The notes: generated from the sequence alone by a model not told the origin. Positions 9,392-18,613 are shown, counted from the first letter of the stretch. The stretch is DNA of 64,000 nt from Serratia proteamaculans (GCF_008830365.1 NZ_WBKI01000001.1:186001-250000); one strand, 5' to 3'. A program made the numbers and translations.

Positions 9392-9862
9392 TTATTTTAC
9401 TGAGTGCTTTTGCAGGTACTGTTCAAACACCGCCAGGGTGTCGTTAGAAATGTGATGTTCAATCCCTTCACTGTCCAGCTCCGCCGTATCATTCGGCACA
9501 CCGAGACACACCAGCAGATCAACCACGATACGGTGACGGCGGCGTACCTTCTGCGCCAGTTGTTCACCTTCTTCCGTCAGAAAAACCCCACGATAAGGAC
9601 GTGACTCCACCAGACCAGCACTTTTCAGCCGGGCGATATTTTTGATCGCGGTCGGATGCGAAACGCCAAAGCGCTTGGCGATATCGGTGGTTCTGGCTTC
9701 GCGGGTGGTCATCAACAGGTCGGCAATCAGCTCGACATAATCCTCGATCAGCGCATTAGACTGCGCCTCACGAGCGCGGGTGAACCGCAGGGCATGTTCA
9801 GCCTCGTCCGGCATTTCAGCCACCACGGGGCGTTCGGCGTCGTCTGGTGCGCTTGTTGCCAT
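9392..9862 (-). CDS. mntR: Manganese-responsive repressor MntR
   Basis: DtxR-family regulator that senses Mn(II) and represses manganese import. It has 156 residues (E. coli 155). The order is an acidic N-terminal tail, a winged helix with TTDIAKRFGVSHPTAIKNIARL, the wing LVESRPYRGVFLTEEG, and a dimerisation/metal domain with His ligands (RRHRIVVDLLVCLGVP, GIEHHIS). It lies divergently from mntH, 229 bases apart. In E. coli, mntR and mntH are not neighbours, so this pairing is a local arrangement. Confidence 0.93.
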   Translation of the reverse strand: MATSAPDDAERPVVAEMPDEAEHALRFTRAREAQSNALIEDYVELIADLLMTTREARTTDIAKRFGVSHPTAIKNIARLKSAGLVESRPYRGVFLTEEGEQLAQKVRRRHRIVVDLLVCLGVPNDTAELDSEGIEHHISNDTLAVFEQYLQKHSVK

Positions 9863-10020
9863 ATTCTGAGACGTCCTTTAAACGTTAAACCAGTAAGTTG
9901 CAGGTTAATGCAGTTCCGCCATACGTTAGTCCAAAGGCGACGCATTATCAATTCGGCTGGTGCATTCGATGACAATAAGAAATATTTGTACACAAAGGCA
10001 GTGAATCTTCCATTTTGCAT

Positions 10021-10042
10021 AAAGTGTAGCCGATGCTACATT
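10021..10042. promoter_or_regulatory. mntH: Candidate MntR box before mntH
   Basis: TGTAGCCGATGCTACA (10025-10040) is an inverted repeat with arms TGTAGC/GCTACA, flanked by AAAG and TT. Its size and arm sequence resemble enterobacterial MntR boxes, whose core arms are ATAGC/GCTAT. It lies in the mntR-mntH gap, 52 bases before the mntH ATG. Site assignment is inference from family consensus. Confidence 0.65.
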
Positions 10043-10091
10043 GCTGTGAGTGTTGGGTGAAAAATAACCAGAAAAAGATTGAGGGTAAATC

Positions 10092-11396
10092 ATGCGTGAT
10101 GCGGCAACCACCACATCGTTAACCGAACGAACCAATACGGCAATTGGTAACGCACTTGCCGGGCGCAAGCGGGGTGCATTTACGCCGCTGCTGTTCGCCG
10201 GCCCCGCGGTGATTGCCTCTATTGCTTATATGGACCCCGGTAATTTCGCCACCAATATTCAAGCCGGTTCGAAATACGGCTATAGCCTGTTATGGGTGGT
10301 GGTGATGGCAAACCTGATCGCCATGCTGTTTCAGGCGCTGTCGGCCAAGCTGGGCATCGTCACCAACCGCAATTTGGCGGAAATGTGCCGTGACCAATTT
10401 TCGCGCCCGGTAGTGATCGGCATGTGGATACTCAGCGAAGTGGCGGCAATGGCTACCGATCTGGCTGAGTTCCTCGGTGGTGCAATAGCGCTGGCGTTAC
10501 TGTTCCATATGCCACTGTTGCCAGGGATGGGAGTGACGGCAGTGATCACCTATGCCTTGCTGATGGTGGAGAAGAAAGGCTTTCGTCCGGTTGAACTGAT
10601 GATCGGTGGGTTGGTCGCGGTGATTGCCCTGTGTTATCTGGTCGAGATGTTTATCGTGCCGGTCGATTGGGCGGCCGCGGGCATGGGCATGGTCACGCCG
10701 CAATTGCCGGATGCGCAGGCACTGACCATTGCCGTCGGCATCATTGGTGCTACCGTGATGCCGCACGCTATTTTCCTGCACTCTGGCCTGACCCAGCACC
10801 GTGCGCCGGCCAGTGACAAGGGCGAACGTCGCAAACTGCTGCGTTTTTCCAATATTGAGGTGGTCATTGCGCTGTCTATCGCCGGGCTGGTGAATATTGC
10901 CATGGTGATTATGGCCTCCAGCGCCTTCCATGCCGGGAATAGTGATGTGGCAGAAATTGGTACGGCATACCATACGCTGACCCCATTGTTTGGTGCGGCT
11001 GCCGCCGGTATCTTCCTGATGTCGCTGATTGCCTCCGGTATTTCCAGCTCGGTGGTGGGCACTATGGCGGGCCAGATGATCATGCAGGGGTTTGTCGGTT
11101 TCCGTATCCCTGTGTGGGTACGTCGTATGGTGACCATGATCCCGGCATTTATCGTGGTCGCGTTAGGGGTTAATGCCACTGATGCTCTGGTTTACAGCCA
11201 GGTGGTACTAAGCCTGGCACTGCCGGCCCCGATGATTGCGTTGGTGATGTTTACCCGTCGCCGCGACATTATGGGTGAGTTTGTGAATGGCCGCCTGACC
11301 AGCCTGCTGTCAATCATAGGTACGGTGATCATTCTTTCGCTCAATATGGTGTTACTGCTGCAGACCTTCGGCGTCGCTATCCCCGGTCTGGGCTGA
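10092..11396 (+). CDS. mntH: Nramp-type manganese/divalent metal transporter MntH
   Basis: Proton-coupled uptake of Mn(II), also Fe(II), across the inner membrane. It has 434 residues, about 20 longer than E. coli MntH because of an N-terminal tail. The TM1 metal motif DPGNFATNIQAG is intact, and TM6 has the MPH motif in GATVMPHAIFLHSGL. About eleven membrane helices are visible. The MntR palindrome upstream and divergent mntR support manganese control. Another start within the first 25 codons is possible. Confidence 0.94.
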   Translation: MRDAATTTSLTERTNTAIGNALAGRKRGAFTPLLFAGPAVIASIAYMDPGNFATNIQAGSKYGYSLLWVVVMANLIAMLFQALSAKLGIVTNRNLAEMCRDQFSRPVVIGMWILSEVAAMATDLAEFLGGAIALALLFHMPLLPGMGVTAVITYALLMVEKKGFRPVELMIGGLVAVIALCYLVEMFIVPVDWAAAGMGMVTPQLPDAQALTIAVGIIGATVMPHAIFLHSGLTQHRAPASDKGERRKLLRFSNIEVVIALSIAGLVNIAMVIMASSAFHAGNSDVAEIGTAYHTLTPLFGAAAAGIFLMSLIASGISSSVVGTMAGQMIMQGFVGFRIPVWVRRMVTMIPAFIVVALGVNATDALVYSQVVLSLALPAPMIALVMFTRRRDIMGEFVNGRLTSLLSIIGTVIILSLNMVLLLQTFGVAIPGLG

Positions 11397-11451
11397 TCGG
11401 TAAGCCGTGCAGTGCTTGCTGTCACGGCTTATCGCCTCGTGATTAATCCCG

Positions 11452-11727
11452 TTAAGGCGTCGTTTTCTGCTGTGGGTTCTGACCACCGGTCAGGGCCTTC
11501 TCGTCGGCGGAAATGCTGCCGGTATTTGCCGCCCACACACCTTCCTGGGTTTTGGTCACTTTCTGATGTGTGGCATTCAGATTCTGACCAACAGCAGCAA
11601 TGTGGTTGGATTCCACCCCGCCAGTATTTTCCCCCCAGGGGATGGTCTGATCGTTGGCCTGGGCCAGGCCGCCTAAAGCCATCGGCATCAACAGCAGTGC
11701 GACATTAATCAGGTTTTGTAGTCTCAT
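11452..11727 (-). CDS. Small exported protein of unknown function
   Basis: I do not recognise this 91-residue protein. The ATG at 11727 is chosen because GGAGG sits 8 bases upstream (11736-11740); an upstream in-frame GTG/ATG adding MEVKT would use that site itself. Residues 1-24 are a clear signal peptide ending near LAQANDQ. The mature part (about 67 residues) is polar, rich in Asn, Gln and Thr, and lacks Cys, so it is probably periplasmic and loosely structured. It lies tail-to-tail with mntH. Confidence 0.65.
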   Translation of the reverse strand: MRLQNLINVALLLMPMALGGLAQANDQTIPWGENTGGVESNHIAAVGQNLNATHQKVTKTQEGVWAANTGSISADEKALTGGQNPQQKTTP

Positions 11728-12020
11728 CGTCTTAACCTCCACTTATGTCCATGGCACCCGGTTAGGGAATGCATGGCGTTATCAGGAAAATATAACGAGG
11801 GAGAGGGATAGCTAGGGTCAGTCGGGTTCTGGCTGGCGATAAGGGATCCACAATGCGCCCTGTTAGATCAGTGTAGGCAGTGGCACCAGCCAGAGTGGCC
11901 GCAGTAATGTAAGCGGAGCCCGCAATTGCTTACGGGGTATGTGAGTTTATTGCAAATGAAATAATTAACACCATTGATTTAATGTCTCGCGAGTAAGCCC
12001 TGGATATTTATTCTGTGCTA

Positions 12021-12767
12021 TTACAAATTCCCCACACCTCCGTCGATCAACAATTCGCTGCCGACCATAAAGGCGGATTCGTCAGAGGCCAAAAACACCG
12101 CCGCCTTTGCCAGCTCCAGCGCCGTGCCCATGCGGCCGATCGGCACCAGTGCGCGGATCTCGTCACGCAAAGCCTGCTCATCGGCATCCTTCAACCCGAG
12201 CTTGCCCAGCGCCGGGGTTTCTGTCGGGCCGGGGCTGAGGCCATTAACCCGGATACCGCGCGGATGCAGTTCACCGGACAGCGTTCGGGCCAGCGACAGC
12301 AGGCCGGCTTTGCTGGCGGCGTAAACGTTGCTTAAAGGCAGGCCAATATGCGCGCTGACCGAGCCACACAAAATAATCGACGCCGGATTAGCCAACTGTG
12401 GCAACAGTGACTGGATCAGAAAGAACGGTCCCTTGAGATTGATGTCCATTAACCGCTGATAGCTCTGCTCATCCCACTCCTGCAACGGGTGGTGGGTGAC
12501 GTCGCCAGCATTGATGTACAGTACATCGAGACGCGGCCAATGGCTTGCCAACTGTTGCGCCAAATCGCGCTGTTGGGCAATATCCCCGGCATCGCTGCGC
12601 AACAACAACACGTTGCCCAAAGCTTCACCCGCCGCGTCGAGGCCGCTTTGGCTGCGGCCGGTGATCGCCACGGTTGCACCTTCGGCAATAAACTGGCGCG
12701 CCGTTTCCAGACCAATCCCACTGGTGCCGCCGGTGATTAACGCGTATTTACCTTTAAGTCGTGACAT
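12021..12767 (-). CDS. Short-chain dehydrogenase/reductase
   Basis: NAD(P)-dependent oxidoreductase of the classical SDR family; substrate unknown. It has 248 residues. The cofactor motif TGGTSGIG is at residues 12-19, NAG at 86-88, catalytic Ser136 in CGSVSAH, Tyr149 and Lys153 in VYAASKAG. The C-terminal end FMVGSELLIDGGVG is typical. It is divergent from an HxlR regulator across a 99-base gap with an 18-base direct repeat, the usual layout for a redox- or electrophile-inducible reductase and its repressor. Confidence 0.88.
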   Translation of the reverse strand: MSRLKGKYALITGGTSGIGLETARQFIAEGATVAITGRSQSGLDAAGEALGNVLLLRSDAGDIAQQRDLAQQLASHWPRLDVLYINAGDVTHHPLQEWDEQSYQRLMDINLKGPFFLIQSLLPQLANPASIILCGSVSAHIGLPLSNVYAASKAGLLSLARTLSGELHPRGIRVNGLSPGPTETPALGKLGLKDADEQALRDEIRALVPIGRMGTALELAKAAVFLASDESAFMVGSELLIDGGVGNL

Positions 12768-12811
12768 AGCCCACTCCCGTTTGTTATCGATGCAGCCATT
12801 ATTTGCGCTAT

Positions 12812-12847
12812 AGTACCTTTTGCATAGTAGGCACCTTTTGGATACTA
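12812..12847. promoter_or_regulatory. Tandem 18-bp direct repeat, likely HxlR operator
   Basis: Two adjacent units, 12812-12829 and 12830-12847, agree at 14 of 18 positions and share ACCTTTTG and ATA-TA. They fill the middle of the SDR/HxlR intergenic gap. HxlR regulators commonly bind in the gap to their divergent target. The function is inferred from position and repetition. Confidence 0.55.
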
Positions 12848-12866
12848 AAGGACAAGGTGGGATGAA

Positions 12867-13244
12867 ATGACCAACTCCGGGCTTTCGACAGCGGAAAAAA
12901 ATTTAGCGGCGTTACCGGCAGCGGGCGAACCTTGCCCGATGGTGGGTTTCGTGAATCTGGTGGCAGGGAAATGGGCGATTCCTATCCTCTACCGACTGAT
13001 ACTGATCGACAGCCCGGTGCGATTCAGCGAGCTGCAACGCGCAGTGGCACCGATCGCCCAGAAAGAGCTCACGCGGCAACTGCGGCAGTTTGAACAACGC
13101 GGTCTGGTCACGCGGCAGGTGTTCCCGGAGGTTCCTCCGCGAGTTGAATACCAGATTACGCCGCTGGGTAAAACGTTGCGTCCGACGCTCGACTCGTTGG
13201 CGAATTGGATGCGTACACACGCACCGCAGTTGATTGCGGATTAG
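12867..13244 (+). CDS. HxlR-family transcriptional regulator
   Basis: It has 125 residues with a winged-helix HxlR domain: EPCPMVGFVNLVAGKWAIPIL, then RFSELQRAV, KELTRQLRQFEQRGLVTR and VEYQITPLGKTL. The single Cys in EPCPM at the start of the domain matches the redox-sensing Cys of YodB/HypR-like members, although HxlR proteins vary. It is divergent from the SDR gene and its 3' end overlaps the convergent binding-protein gene by 4 bases. Likely a local repressor of the SDR gene and itself. Confidence 0.87.
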   Translation: MTNSGLSTAEKNLAALPAAGEPCPMVGFVNLVAGKWAIPILYRLILIDSPVRFSELQRAVAPIAQKELTRQLRQFEQRGLVTRQVFPEVPPRVEYQITPLGKTLRPTLDSLANWMRTHAPQLIAD

Positions 13245-14146
13245 TCGCCAATGCCCGGCGGGTTGATGGTGGAACGTGGGACTTTTTCATCGTGTTCACC
13301 CCAACGGTCCAGCACCTGGGCATATTCGCCGCTGACGATCACCCCATTGATGGCGGCGTTGATGGCTGCAACCAGACCGTTATCTTTTTTGGTTGTCACC
13401 GCCACGTAGGCCACGTTTGGACCAATCCCAACCATTTTGGTTTTGCCGGTCAGCGCCGCCTTATAGGCACCGGTGGAGTGTGGGCCGAAGAATGCGTCGG
13501 TGCGTCCGGACTGAATGCTCAGGTTGGCGGCGGCGTCATCGGTGACATAAATCGGCTGCACCGGTGCCAGGCCGTTGGCACGGTTCTGCTTATCCCAGCC
13601 AAGCAGGATGTTTTCCTGATTGGTCCCCGAGCCGACAATAATCCGCAGCCCGGCAACGTCCGCGGGCTGGTTGATTGAGGTGATTTTGCTGGTGGATTTC
13701 ACATAAAAGCCCAGCGTATCCACGCGGTAGGTGGCGAAATCAAACTTGGTTTTGCGCAGCTTGGTCACGGCAATATTGAAAATGGCGGCATCGTACTTGC
13801 CCGAGTTGATCCCGAGTGGCCAGTCTTCCCAGGAGGTGGGTACCAGATTAAGCTCTAGCCCCAGGCTGTCCGCCACCAGTTGTGCAATATCCGGGTCGCT
13901 GCCAATCAGCGTTTTATTGTCTTCGGCAAACAGCGCCAGTGGCGGGGAATTTTCAGACGCCACCGCTACGGTTAGCTTGCCCGGTACGGCAAAAGGATAA
14001 TTAGCCGGGATCAGTGCCACCGCGGCTGGATTTTTCGCCGCACGCAAATGTTGCTGATTGGCCTGCAGGTCAATAATACTTTTGGTTTCAGCTGCGGCAT
14101 GGCCGCACAGCAGCAGCGTGCACAACGCCAGGGTTTTGAATCGCAT
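13241..14146 (-). CDS. Orphan periplasmic substrate-binding protein, family 3
   Basis: Periplasmic solute-binding protein of the amino-acid/opine type. It has 301 residues with a signal peptide ending at AAAETK (about residue 20). The family 3 fold is visible through LIGSDPDIAQLVADSLGLELN, WEDWPLGINSGKYDA, VDTLGFYVKSTS and LRIIVGSGTNQE. No permease or ATPase gene is adjacent, so it either serves a distant transporter or acts as a sensor. The ligand is unknown. Confidence 0.85.
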   Translation of the reverse strand: MRFKTLALCTLLLCGHAAAETKSIIDLQANQQHLRAAKNPAAVALIPANYPFAVPGKLTVAVASENSPPLALFAEDNKTLIGSDPDIAQLVADSLGLELNLVPTSWEDWPLGINSGKYDAAIFNIAVTKLRKTKFDFATYRVDTLGFYVKSTSKITSINQPADVAGLRIIVGSGTNQENILLGWDKQNRANGLAPVQPIYVTDDAAANLSIQSGRTDAFFGPHSTGAYKAALTGKTKMVGIGPNVAYVAVTTKKDNGLVAAINAAINGVIVSGEYAQVLDRWGEHDEKVPRSTINPPGIGD

Positions 14147-14400
14147 GTTGTTCTCTATCCGTTGTTAATCATAGGGTTACTATTGGCGGCGGCAACAGGC
14201 AAGTAAAGCAACAATAGTGAATAACCAAAGTGAAAAAAATCAGATGATTGCCGCCGGGCAACTCTGACAGTGGCGCGATGACCCTGACCGGTTGTCTGAT
14301 TCTGCATCACTCAACACGGAAAGTGCGCAATCAGGTTGAAAGCAGTAGAATTTGTCACTCATACTGCGTACAGCTTATTTTCCTCTACAAGGAACGCCAG

Positions 14401-14751
14401 ATGGCCGAAGAAACGATTTTCAGTAAAATTATCCGCCGCGAAATCCCTGCTGATGTGGTCTACCAGGACGAACTGGTCACCGCTTTCCGTGATATCTCAC
14501 CTCAGGCTCCGACCCATATTCTGATCGTCCCCAATGTGTTGATCCCTACCATCAATGATGTCACCGTCGAACATGAAGCTGCGCTCGGCCGCATGATCAC
14601 CGCTGCGGCGAAAATTGCCGAGCAGGAAGGCATCGCCGAAGACGGTTACCGCCTGATTGTTAACTGCAATCGCCATGCTGGCCAGGAGGTCTATCATATT
14701 CATATGCATTTGGTCGGTGGCCGTTCGTTGGGGCCGCTGCTGTCTCGCTAA
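14401..14751 (+). CDS. hinT: HIT-family purine nucleoside phosphoramidase HinT
   Basis: Hydrolyses adenosine phosphoramidates and acyl-adenylates. The ATG at 14401 gives 116 residues (E. coli 119) and is chosen from homology and the AAGGAACG site; the open frame extends upstream to 14248 without support. The catalytic histidine triad is HIHMH near the C-terminus, with [10 protein letters not shown] upstream. It heads the conserved hinT-ycfL-lpoB-thiK-nagZ-ycfP-ndh run. Confidence 0.96.
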   Translation: MAEETIFSKIIRREIPADVVYQDELVTAFRDISPQAPTHILIVPNVLIPTINDVTVEHEAALGRMITAAAKIAEQEGIAEDGYRLIVNCNRHAGQEVYHIHMHLVGGRSLGPLLSR

Positions 14752-14763
14752 CCGAGGAAAATC

Positions 14764-15153
14764 ATGCGCTCTAGCAAAACCCTGTGTTGTCTGATGGCGC
14801 TGACGTTACCCGCCGTCATACTGATGGGCTGCAGTAGCCCGCGCGGCATTGCGGTCAACGATCGACAGACGGTAGTGATGGACTCGCCGGTGCTGACTGC
14901 GGGCATTCTGGCTGACAATCCGTCGATCTCGAATGCCTCCGGGCGCGTGATGGCGACTTCGGAACTCAGCAACAGTCAACCCACGCCGGTAACGGTGCAC
15001 TATCGTTTTTACTGGTATGACGATCAGGGGCTGGATATTCGGCCTTTTGAAGCGCCACGTAGTATCACTATTGCGCCAAATTCAGACGCTACCATTTATT
15101 CGCTCAATGGCAACCTCGATGCCAAACGCGTGCGTCTGTATCTATTCTTGTAA
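14764..15153 (+). CDS. ycfL: YcfL-family lipoprotein
   Basis: It has 129 residues. The lipobox LMGC near residue 21 indicates a lipoprotein, followed by a small beta-rich domain (DUF1425 type: SNSQPTPVTVHYRFYWYDDQGLDI, then NSDATIYSLNGN in segments). Its role is not established. It sits 12 bases after hinT and 27 before lpoB, as in E. coli, which suggests a cell-envelope function linked to LpoB. Confidence 0.9.
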   Translation: MRSSKTLCCLMALTLPAVILMGCSSPRGIAVNDRQTVVMDSPVLTAGILADNPSISNASGRVMATSELSNSQPTPVTVHYRFYWYDDQGLDIRPFEAPRSITIAPNSDATIYSLNGNLDAKRVRLYLFL

Positions 15154-15180
15154 ACTCTTGGTCCAGTGAGAGAGGAATTA

Positions 15181-15765
15181 ATGAAAAAGTATCTATTTGT
15201 AGCGCTGGCTGCGTTGGTGTTAACCGGCTGTCTGTCGCGCCCGCCGGAGCCGGAACAACCGCAACCGCCAGTGACCGTTGAGCCGGTGAAGCCACCGGTC
15301 GAAGAGCCACAACCGCCGGTCACCGAACCGGTACCGCAGCCGCCAAAAATTCAGCAGCTCGACTGGCTGAGCAGTGTACAGCCGCTGGTGAACCAGATGC
15401 TGAAAGCCGACGGCGTCAATCCGGGCAGCGTACTGCTGCTGGACAGCGTGAAAAACAACACCAACGGCGCACTGCAGACTTCGAAAGCGACATCCGCACT
15501 GCACAAAGCGTTGGCGTCGAATCAGACCTTCTCCATCGTACCGGAAGCGCAGTTGGCAAGCGCCAAACAGACGCTGGGCCTGTCGGTGGATGACAGCCTG
15601 GGGTCACGCAGCAAGGCAATTGGCCTGGCGCGGATCGTCAGCGCACAGTACGTGCTGTACAGCGACGTCAGCGGCGACGTGAAGTCACCTACGCTGGATA
15701 TGCAACTGATGCTGGTACAAAGCGGTGAAATCGTCTGGTCAGGCAATGGCGCCGTTACACACTGA
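15181..15765 (+). CDS. lpoB: Penicillin-binding protein activator LpoB
   Basis: Outer-membrane lipoprotein that crosses the periplasm and activates PBP1B transpeptidase and glycosyltransferase. The ATG at 15181 follows GAGAGGAA and gives 194 residues. The lipobox LTGC is at residues 14-17, followed by a long proline- and glutamate-rich spacer to about residue 55, then the globular domain (VNPGSVLLLDSVKNNTNGAL). It is shorter than E. coli LpoB (213), mainly in the disordered spacer. It overlaps thiK by 20 bases. Confidence 0.95.
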   Translation: MKKYLFVALAALVLTGCLSRPPEPEQPQPPVTVEPVKPPVEEPQPPVTEPVPQPPKIQQLDWLSSVQPLVNQMLKADGVNPGSVLLLDSVKNNTNGALQTSKATSALHKALASNQTFSIVPEAQLASAKQTLGLSVDDSLGSRSKAIGLARIVSAQYVLYSDVSGDVKSPTLDMQLMLVQSGEIVWSGNGAVTH

Positions 15766-16615
15766 AGCCGCCCTGCGAAGACTGATTGAGAACCAACTGC
15801 CGGCGGTGAAAACCGCCGGTTGTCGTTTCAGCCCGGTGCAGGGCCTGACCGGTGAAAGCTGGCGCGTTGAAGGCGAGGGTGTACAACTCTTGGCCCGCCA
15901 GCAAAGCGCAGAGAAAAGCGCGTTGGGCGTCAGTCGTCGACGTGAAGCGCGGATGCTGTGCCGTGCGGGCAAGGGGATTGGTCCGCAGGTTTTAGCGCAG
16001 AATAATCAGTGGATTATCTTGCAGTGGCTCGATGGTGACGTTGTCACAGCGGCGGAGTTCGCTCAACTGAATAAGTGCGGAGATTTAGCGGCGTTAATGG
16101 CGGGCTTGCATCGACAGCCGCTGAGTGGCTACTCCCTGGACCTGCAGCGGCAATTCGCACACTATTGGCCGCAGTTGGATCCACAGCGCCTGACGCCCGC
16201 TTGGCTACGACTGCATCAACACTTCCTGCATCGTCGCCCGCCAACGCCGCTGAAACGGGCACCGCTGCATATGGATATTCACCCTGGCAATTTGATCGCC
16301 GATGGCGATCGCCTGCGTTTGATTGATTGGGAGTATGCGGCCGACGGAGATATCGCGCTGGACATCGCCGCGCTGTTTCGCGGTAACGCCTGGCCGCCCG
16401 CCGACCAACAGCGTTATTTGCAGCAATATGTTCGCACTGGCTACTCAGATTTACCCTTGCTGCACGCACAGGTTCAGCGCTGGCTGCCGTGGGTAGATTA
16501 TCTGATGCTGCTATGGTTTGAAGTACGCTGGCAACAAACCGGCGATCCTGAATTTTTGCGCTGGGGCGCAGTGTTGCACCGGCGTTTTTGTTTAATATCC
16601 CCATGTTCTGAATGA
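15746..16615 (+). CDS. thiK: Thiamine kinase ThiK
   Basis: ATP-dependent kinase salvaging thiamine to thiamine phosphate. It has 289 residues from the ATG at 15746, inside the end of lpoB; the E. coli protein is 274. The kinase core of the aminoglycoside/choline kinase fold is clear: HMDIHPGNLI (catalytic loop with Asp), then LRLIDWEYAADGDIALDIA (metal-binding DWE). Overlap with lpoB suggests coupled translation. The exact start is less certain than the family. Confidence 0.9.
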   Translation: MAPLHTEAALRRLIENQLPAVKTAGCRFSPVQGLTGESWRVEGEGVQLLARQQSAEKSALGVSRRREARMLCRAGKGIGPQVLAQNNQWIILQWLDGDVVTAAEFAQLNKCGDLAALMAGLHRQPLSGYSLDLQRQFAHYWPQLDPQRLTPAWLRLHQHFLHRRPPTPLKRAPLHMDIHPGNLIADGDRLRLIDWEYAADGDIALDIAALFRGNAWPPADQQRYLQQYVRTGYSDLPLLHAQVQRWLPWVDYLMLLWFEVRWQQTGDPEFLRWGAVLHRRFCLISPCSE

Positions 16616-16634
16616 ATAATGAAGTGAGGTGGCC

Positions 16635-17666
16635 GTGGGCCCAGTAATGCTAGATGTCGCCAGCTATGAGCTGGACGCAGAAGAACGTGAGATCCTGAAA
16701 CACCCGCTGGTGGGCGGCCTGATCCTGTTCACCCGTAATTTCCACGATGCACAGCAGTTGCGTGAACTGGTGCGTCAGATCCGCGAAGCTTCGCACCATC
16801 GGTTGGTGGTGGCAGTGGATCAGGAAGGCGGCCGCGTGCAGCGTTTCCGCGAAGGTTTCACCCGTTTACCGGCGGCGCAGTCATTTGCCGCATTAAACGA
16901 AGCGCATGAGGGCGGGCGTCTGGCACAGGAAGCCGGCTGGTTGATGGCGGCGGAAATGATAGCTCAGGATATCGACATCAGCTTCGCGCCGGTGTTGGAT
17001 ATTGGCCACGTCAGCGCGGCGATTGGCGAGCGCTCGTTCCACAGCGATCCGCAGCAGGCGTTGGCGATGGCCGAGCGTTTCATCCTGGGCATGCACAGCG
17101 CCGGGATGAAAACTACCGGCAAGCATTTCCCGGGGCACGGTGCCGTCAGTGCGGATTCGCATAAAGAAACCCCACGAGATCCGCGTCCGCTGGCGGAGAT
17201 CCGCGAACATGATATGACGATCTTCCGTGAGTTGATTAATCGTCAGTTGCTGGACGCCGTGATGCCGGCGCATGTCATCTATACTGAAGCAGACCCACGT
17301 CCCGCCAGTGGCTCGCCTTACTGGCTAAAACAGATCCTGCGCCAGGAGTTGGGGTTTGACGGCGTTATCTTCTCGGACGATCTGTCGATGGAAGGGGCGG
17401 CGATTATGGGCAGCTATGCCGAACGCGGCCAGGCTGCATTGGATGCCGGTTGTGACATGATCCTGGTGTGTAATAACCGTGCAGGGGCGGTCAGCGTGCT
17501 GGATAACCTGTCCCCGGTCAAAGCAGACCGGGTGAAGCAGTTATATCATCGCGGTCAGTTCACCCGTCAGGAGCTGCGTGATTCTGCGCGCTGGCAGCAG
17601 GCGCATAAAGAGCTGAATGCGCTCAGCGAGCGCTGGGAAGAGCACAAACAGCGTAATGCGGGGTGA
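16635..17666 (+). CDS. nagZ: Beta-N-acetylglucosaminidase NagZ
   Basis: Cytoplasmic family 3 glycosidase that removes GlcNAc from anhydromuropeptides during wall recycling; its product signals AmpC induction in Serratia-type bacteria. The GTG at 16635 is chosen because it aligns with the E. coli start (GPVMLDV) and follows GAGG by 5 bases; a GTG at 16629 adds two residues. It has 343 residues. Motifs are [17 protein letters not shown] (His of the acid/base dyad) and FSDDLSMEG with the nucleophile Asp. Confidence 0.96.
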   Translation: MGPVMLDVASYELDAEEREILKHPLVGGLILFTRNFHDAQQLRELVRQIREASHHRLVVAVDQEGGRVQRFREGFTRLPAAQSFAALNEAHEGGRLAQEAGWLMAAEMIAQDIDISFAPVLDIGHVSAAIGERSFHSDPQQALAMAERFILGMHSAGMKTTGKHFPGHGAVSADSHKETPRDPRPLAEIREHDMTIFRELINRQLLDAVMPAHVIYTEADPRPASGSPYWLKQILRQELGFDGVIFSDDLSMEGAAIMGSYAERGQAALDAGCDMILVCNNRAGAVSVLDNLSPVKADRVKQLYHRGQFTRQELRDSARWQQAHKELNALSERWEEHKQRNAG

Positions 17667-17738
17667 ACCCAGGGCGTCGTAATGCGGCGTAAACGATGAG
17701 GGCTGCGGCGCGGCCCTCTGCTTGTTGCGAGGATCCAT

Positions 17739-18281
17739 ATGATTATCTATTTACATGGCTTTGATTCCACCAGCCCCGGCAATCATGAAAAGGTATTACA
17801 GCTACAGTTTATCGATCCAGACGTGCGCTTTATCAGTTACAGCACCTTGCATCCACGCCATGACATGCAGCATTTGTTGAAAGAGGTGGACAAGGCGGTT
17901 CAGCAGGGAGGAGATCCACACACGCTGATTTGCGGAGTGGGCTTGGGCGGCTTTTGGGCCGAACGTATCGGCTTTCTGTGCGGCATCCGGCAGGTGATCT
18001 TCAACCCCAATCTGTCCCCTGAACAACATATGCAAGGCAAAATCGATCGGCCGGAAGAGTACCGCGATATCGCCACCAAGTGCGTGGAAGATTTCCGTGA
18101 GAAAAACCGCGATCGCTGCTTGGCGGTGCTTTCCCGCCACGACGAAGTGCTGGACAGTCAACTCAGTGCCGACCTGCTGCACAAGTACTATGAAATTGTC
18201 TGGGATGAACAGCAGACTCACAAGTTCAAAAACCTCTCACCGCACCTGCAACGCATCAAAGCTTTCAAGACCCAGGCTTAA
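17739..18281 (+). CDS. ycfP: UPF0227 protein YcfP
   Basis: Alpha/beta-hydrolase-like protein of unknown function with 180 residues, the E. coli length. It starts [18 protein letters not shown], and [14 protein letters not shown] occupies the nucleophile-elbow position but lacks a standard GxSxG Ser (GVGLGG), so hydrolase activity is doubtful. The order nagZ-ycfP-ndh is conserved. Confidence 0.93.
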   Translation: MIIYLHGFDSTSPGNHEKVLQLQFIDPDVRFISYSTLHPRHDMQHLLKEVDKAVQQGGDPHTLICGVGLGGFWAERIGFLCGIRQVIFNPNLSPEQHMQGKIDRPEEYRDIATKCVEDFREKNRDRCLAVLSRHDEVLDSQLSADLLHKYYEIVWDEQQTHKFKNLSPHLQRIKAFKTQA

Positions 18282-18464
18282 CAGTTTCATAACGCCCGTG
18301 AGTGCCGCACTGATTGCTTTGAACAGGCAAAATTTGCGGCATTTCTTTGCCAAAAAGCGGTTTTTTTCCCGTTGGGCGATAAAATCCAAAACTGTGACCC
18401 AGCGCTAACTATTTGAATCACAATCCTCAAAATTCCCCTTCGTCCAGGCTTTAACCAAAAAAGT

Positions 18465-18478
18465 TTGATGTACATCAA
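18465..18478. promoter_or_regulatory. ndh: FNR site in the ndh promoter region
   Basis: TTGATGTACATCAA is a perfect match to the FNR consensus TTGAT-N4-ATCAA, 136 bases before the ndh TTG. In E. coli, FNR represses ndh anaerobically from sites upstream of its promoter. The 332-base ycfP-ndh gap (18282-18613) otherwise shows only AT-rich promoter-like sequence. Confidence 0.85.
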
Positions 18479-18613
18479 TTTTGGTATGACCAAATAACCC
18501 CACATGCTATTCTGGCTTTAGATAGCAGGTTTATTTTAAGCGAACCCTATGTATTCTAAGGATATTATTTGTTTACCCTTAGGCAACAATTGGTTCACAT
18601 TTAGGGGGTTATT

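Noticed and set aside
11401..11431. Hairpin TAAGCCGTG/CACGGCTTA after mntH
   Set aside because: A 9-bp stem but a 13-base loop and no T-run on the plus strand. Not called a terminator.
17698..17718. GAGGGC/GCCCTC hairpin after nagZ as a terminator
   Set aside because: Short stem and no T-run; ycfP follows at once and is probably co-transcribed.
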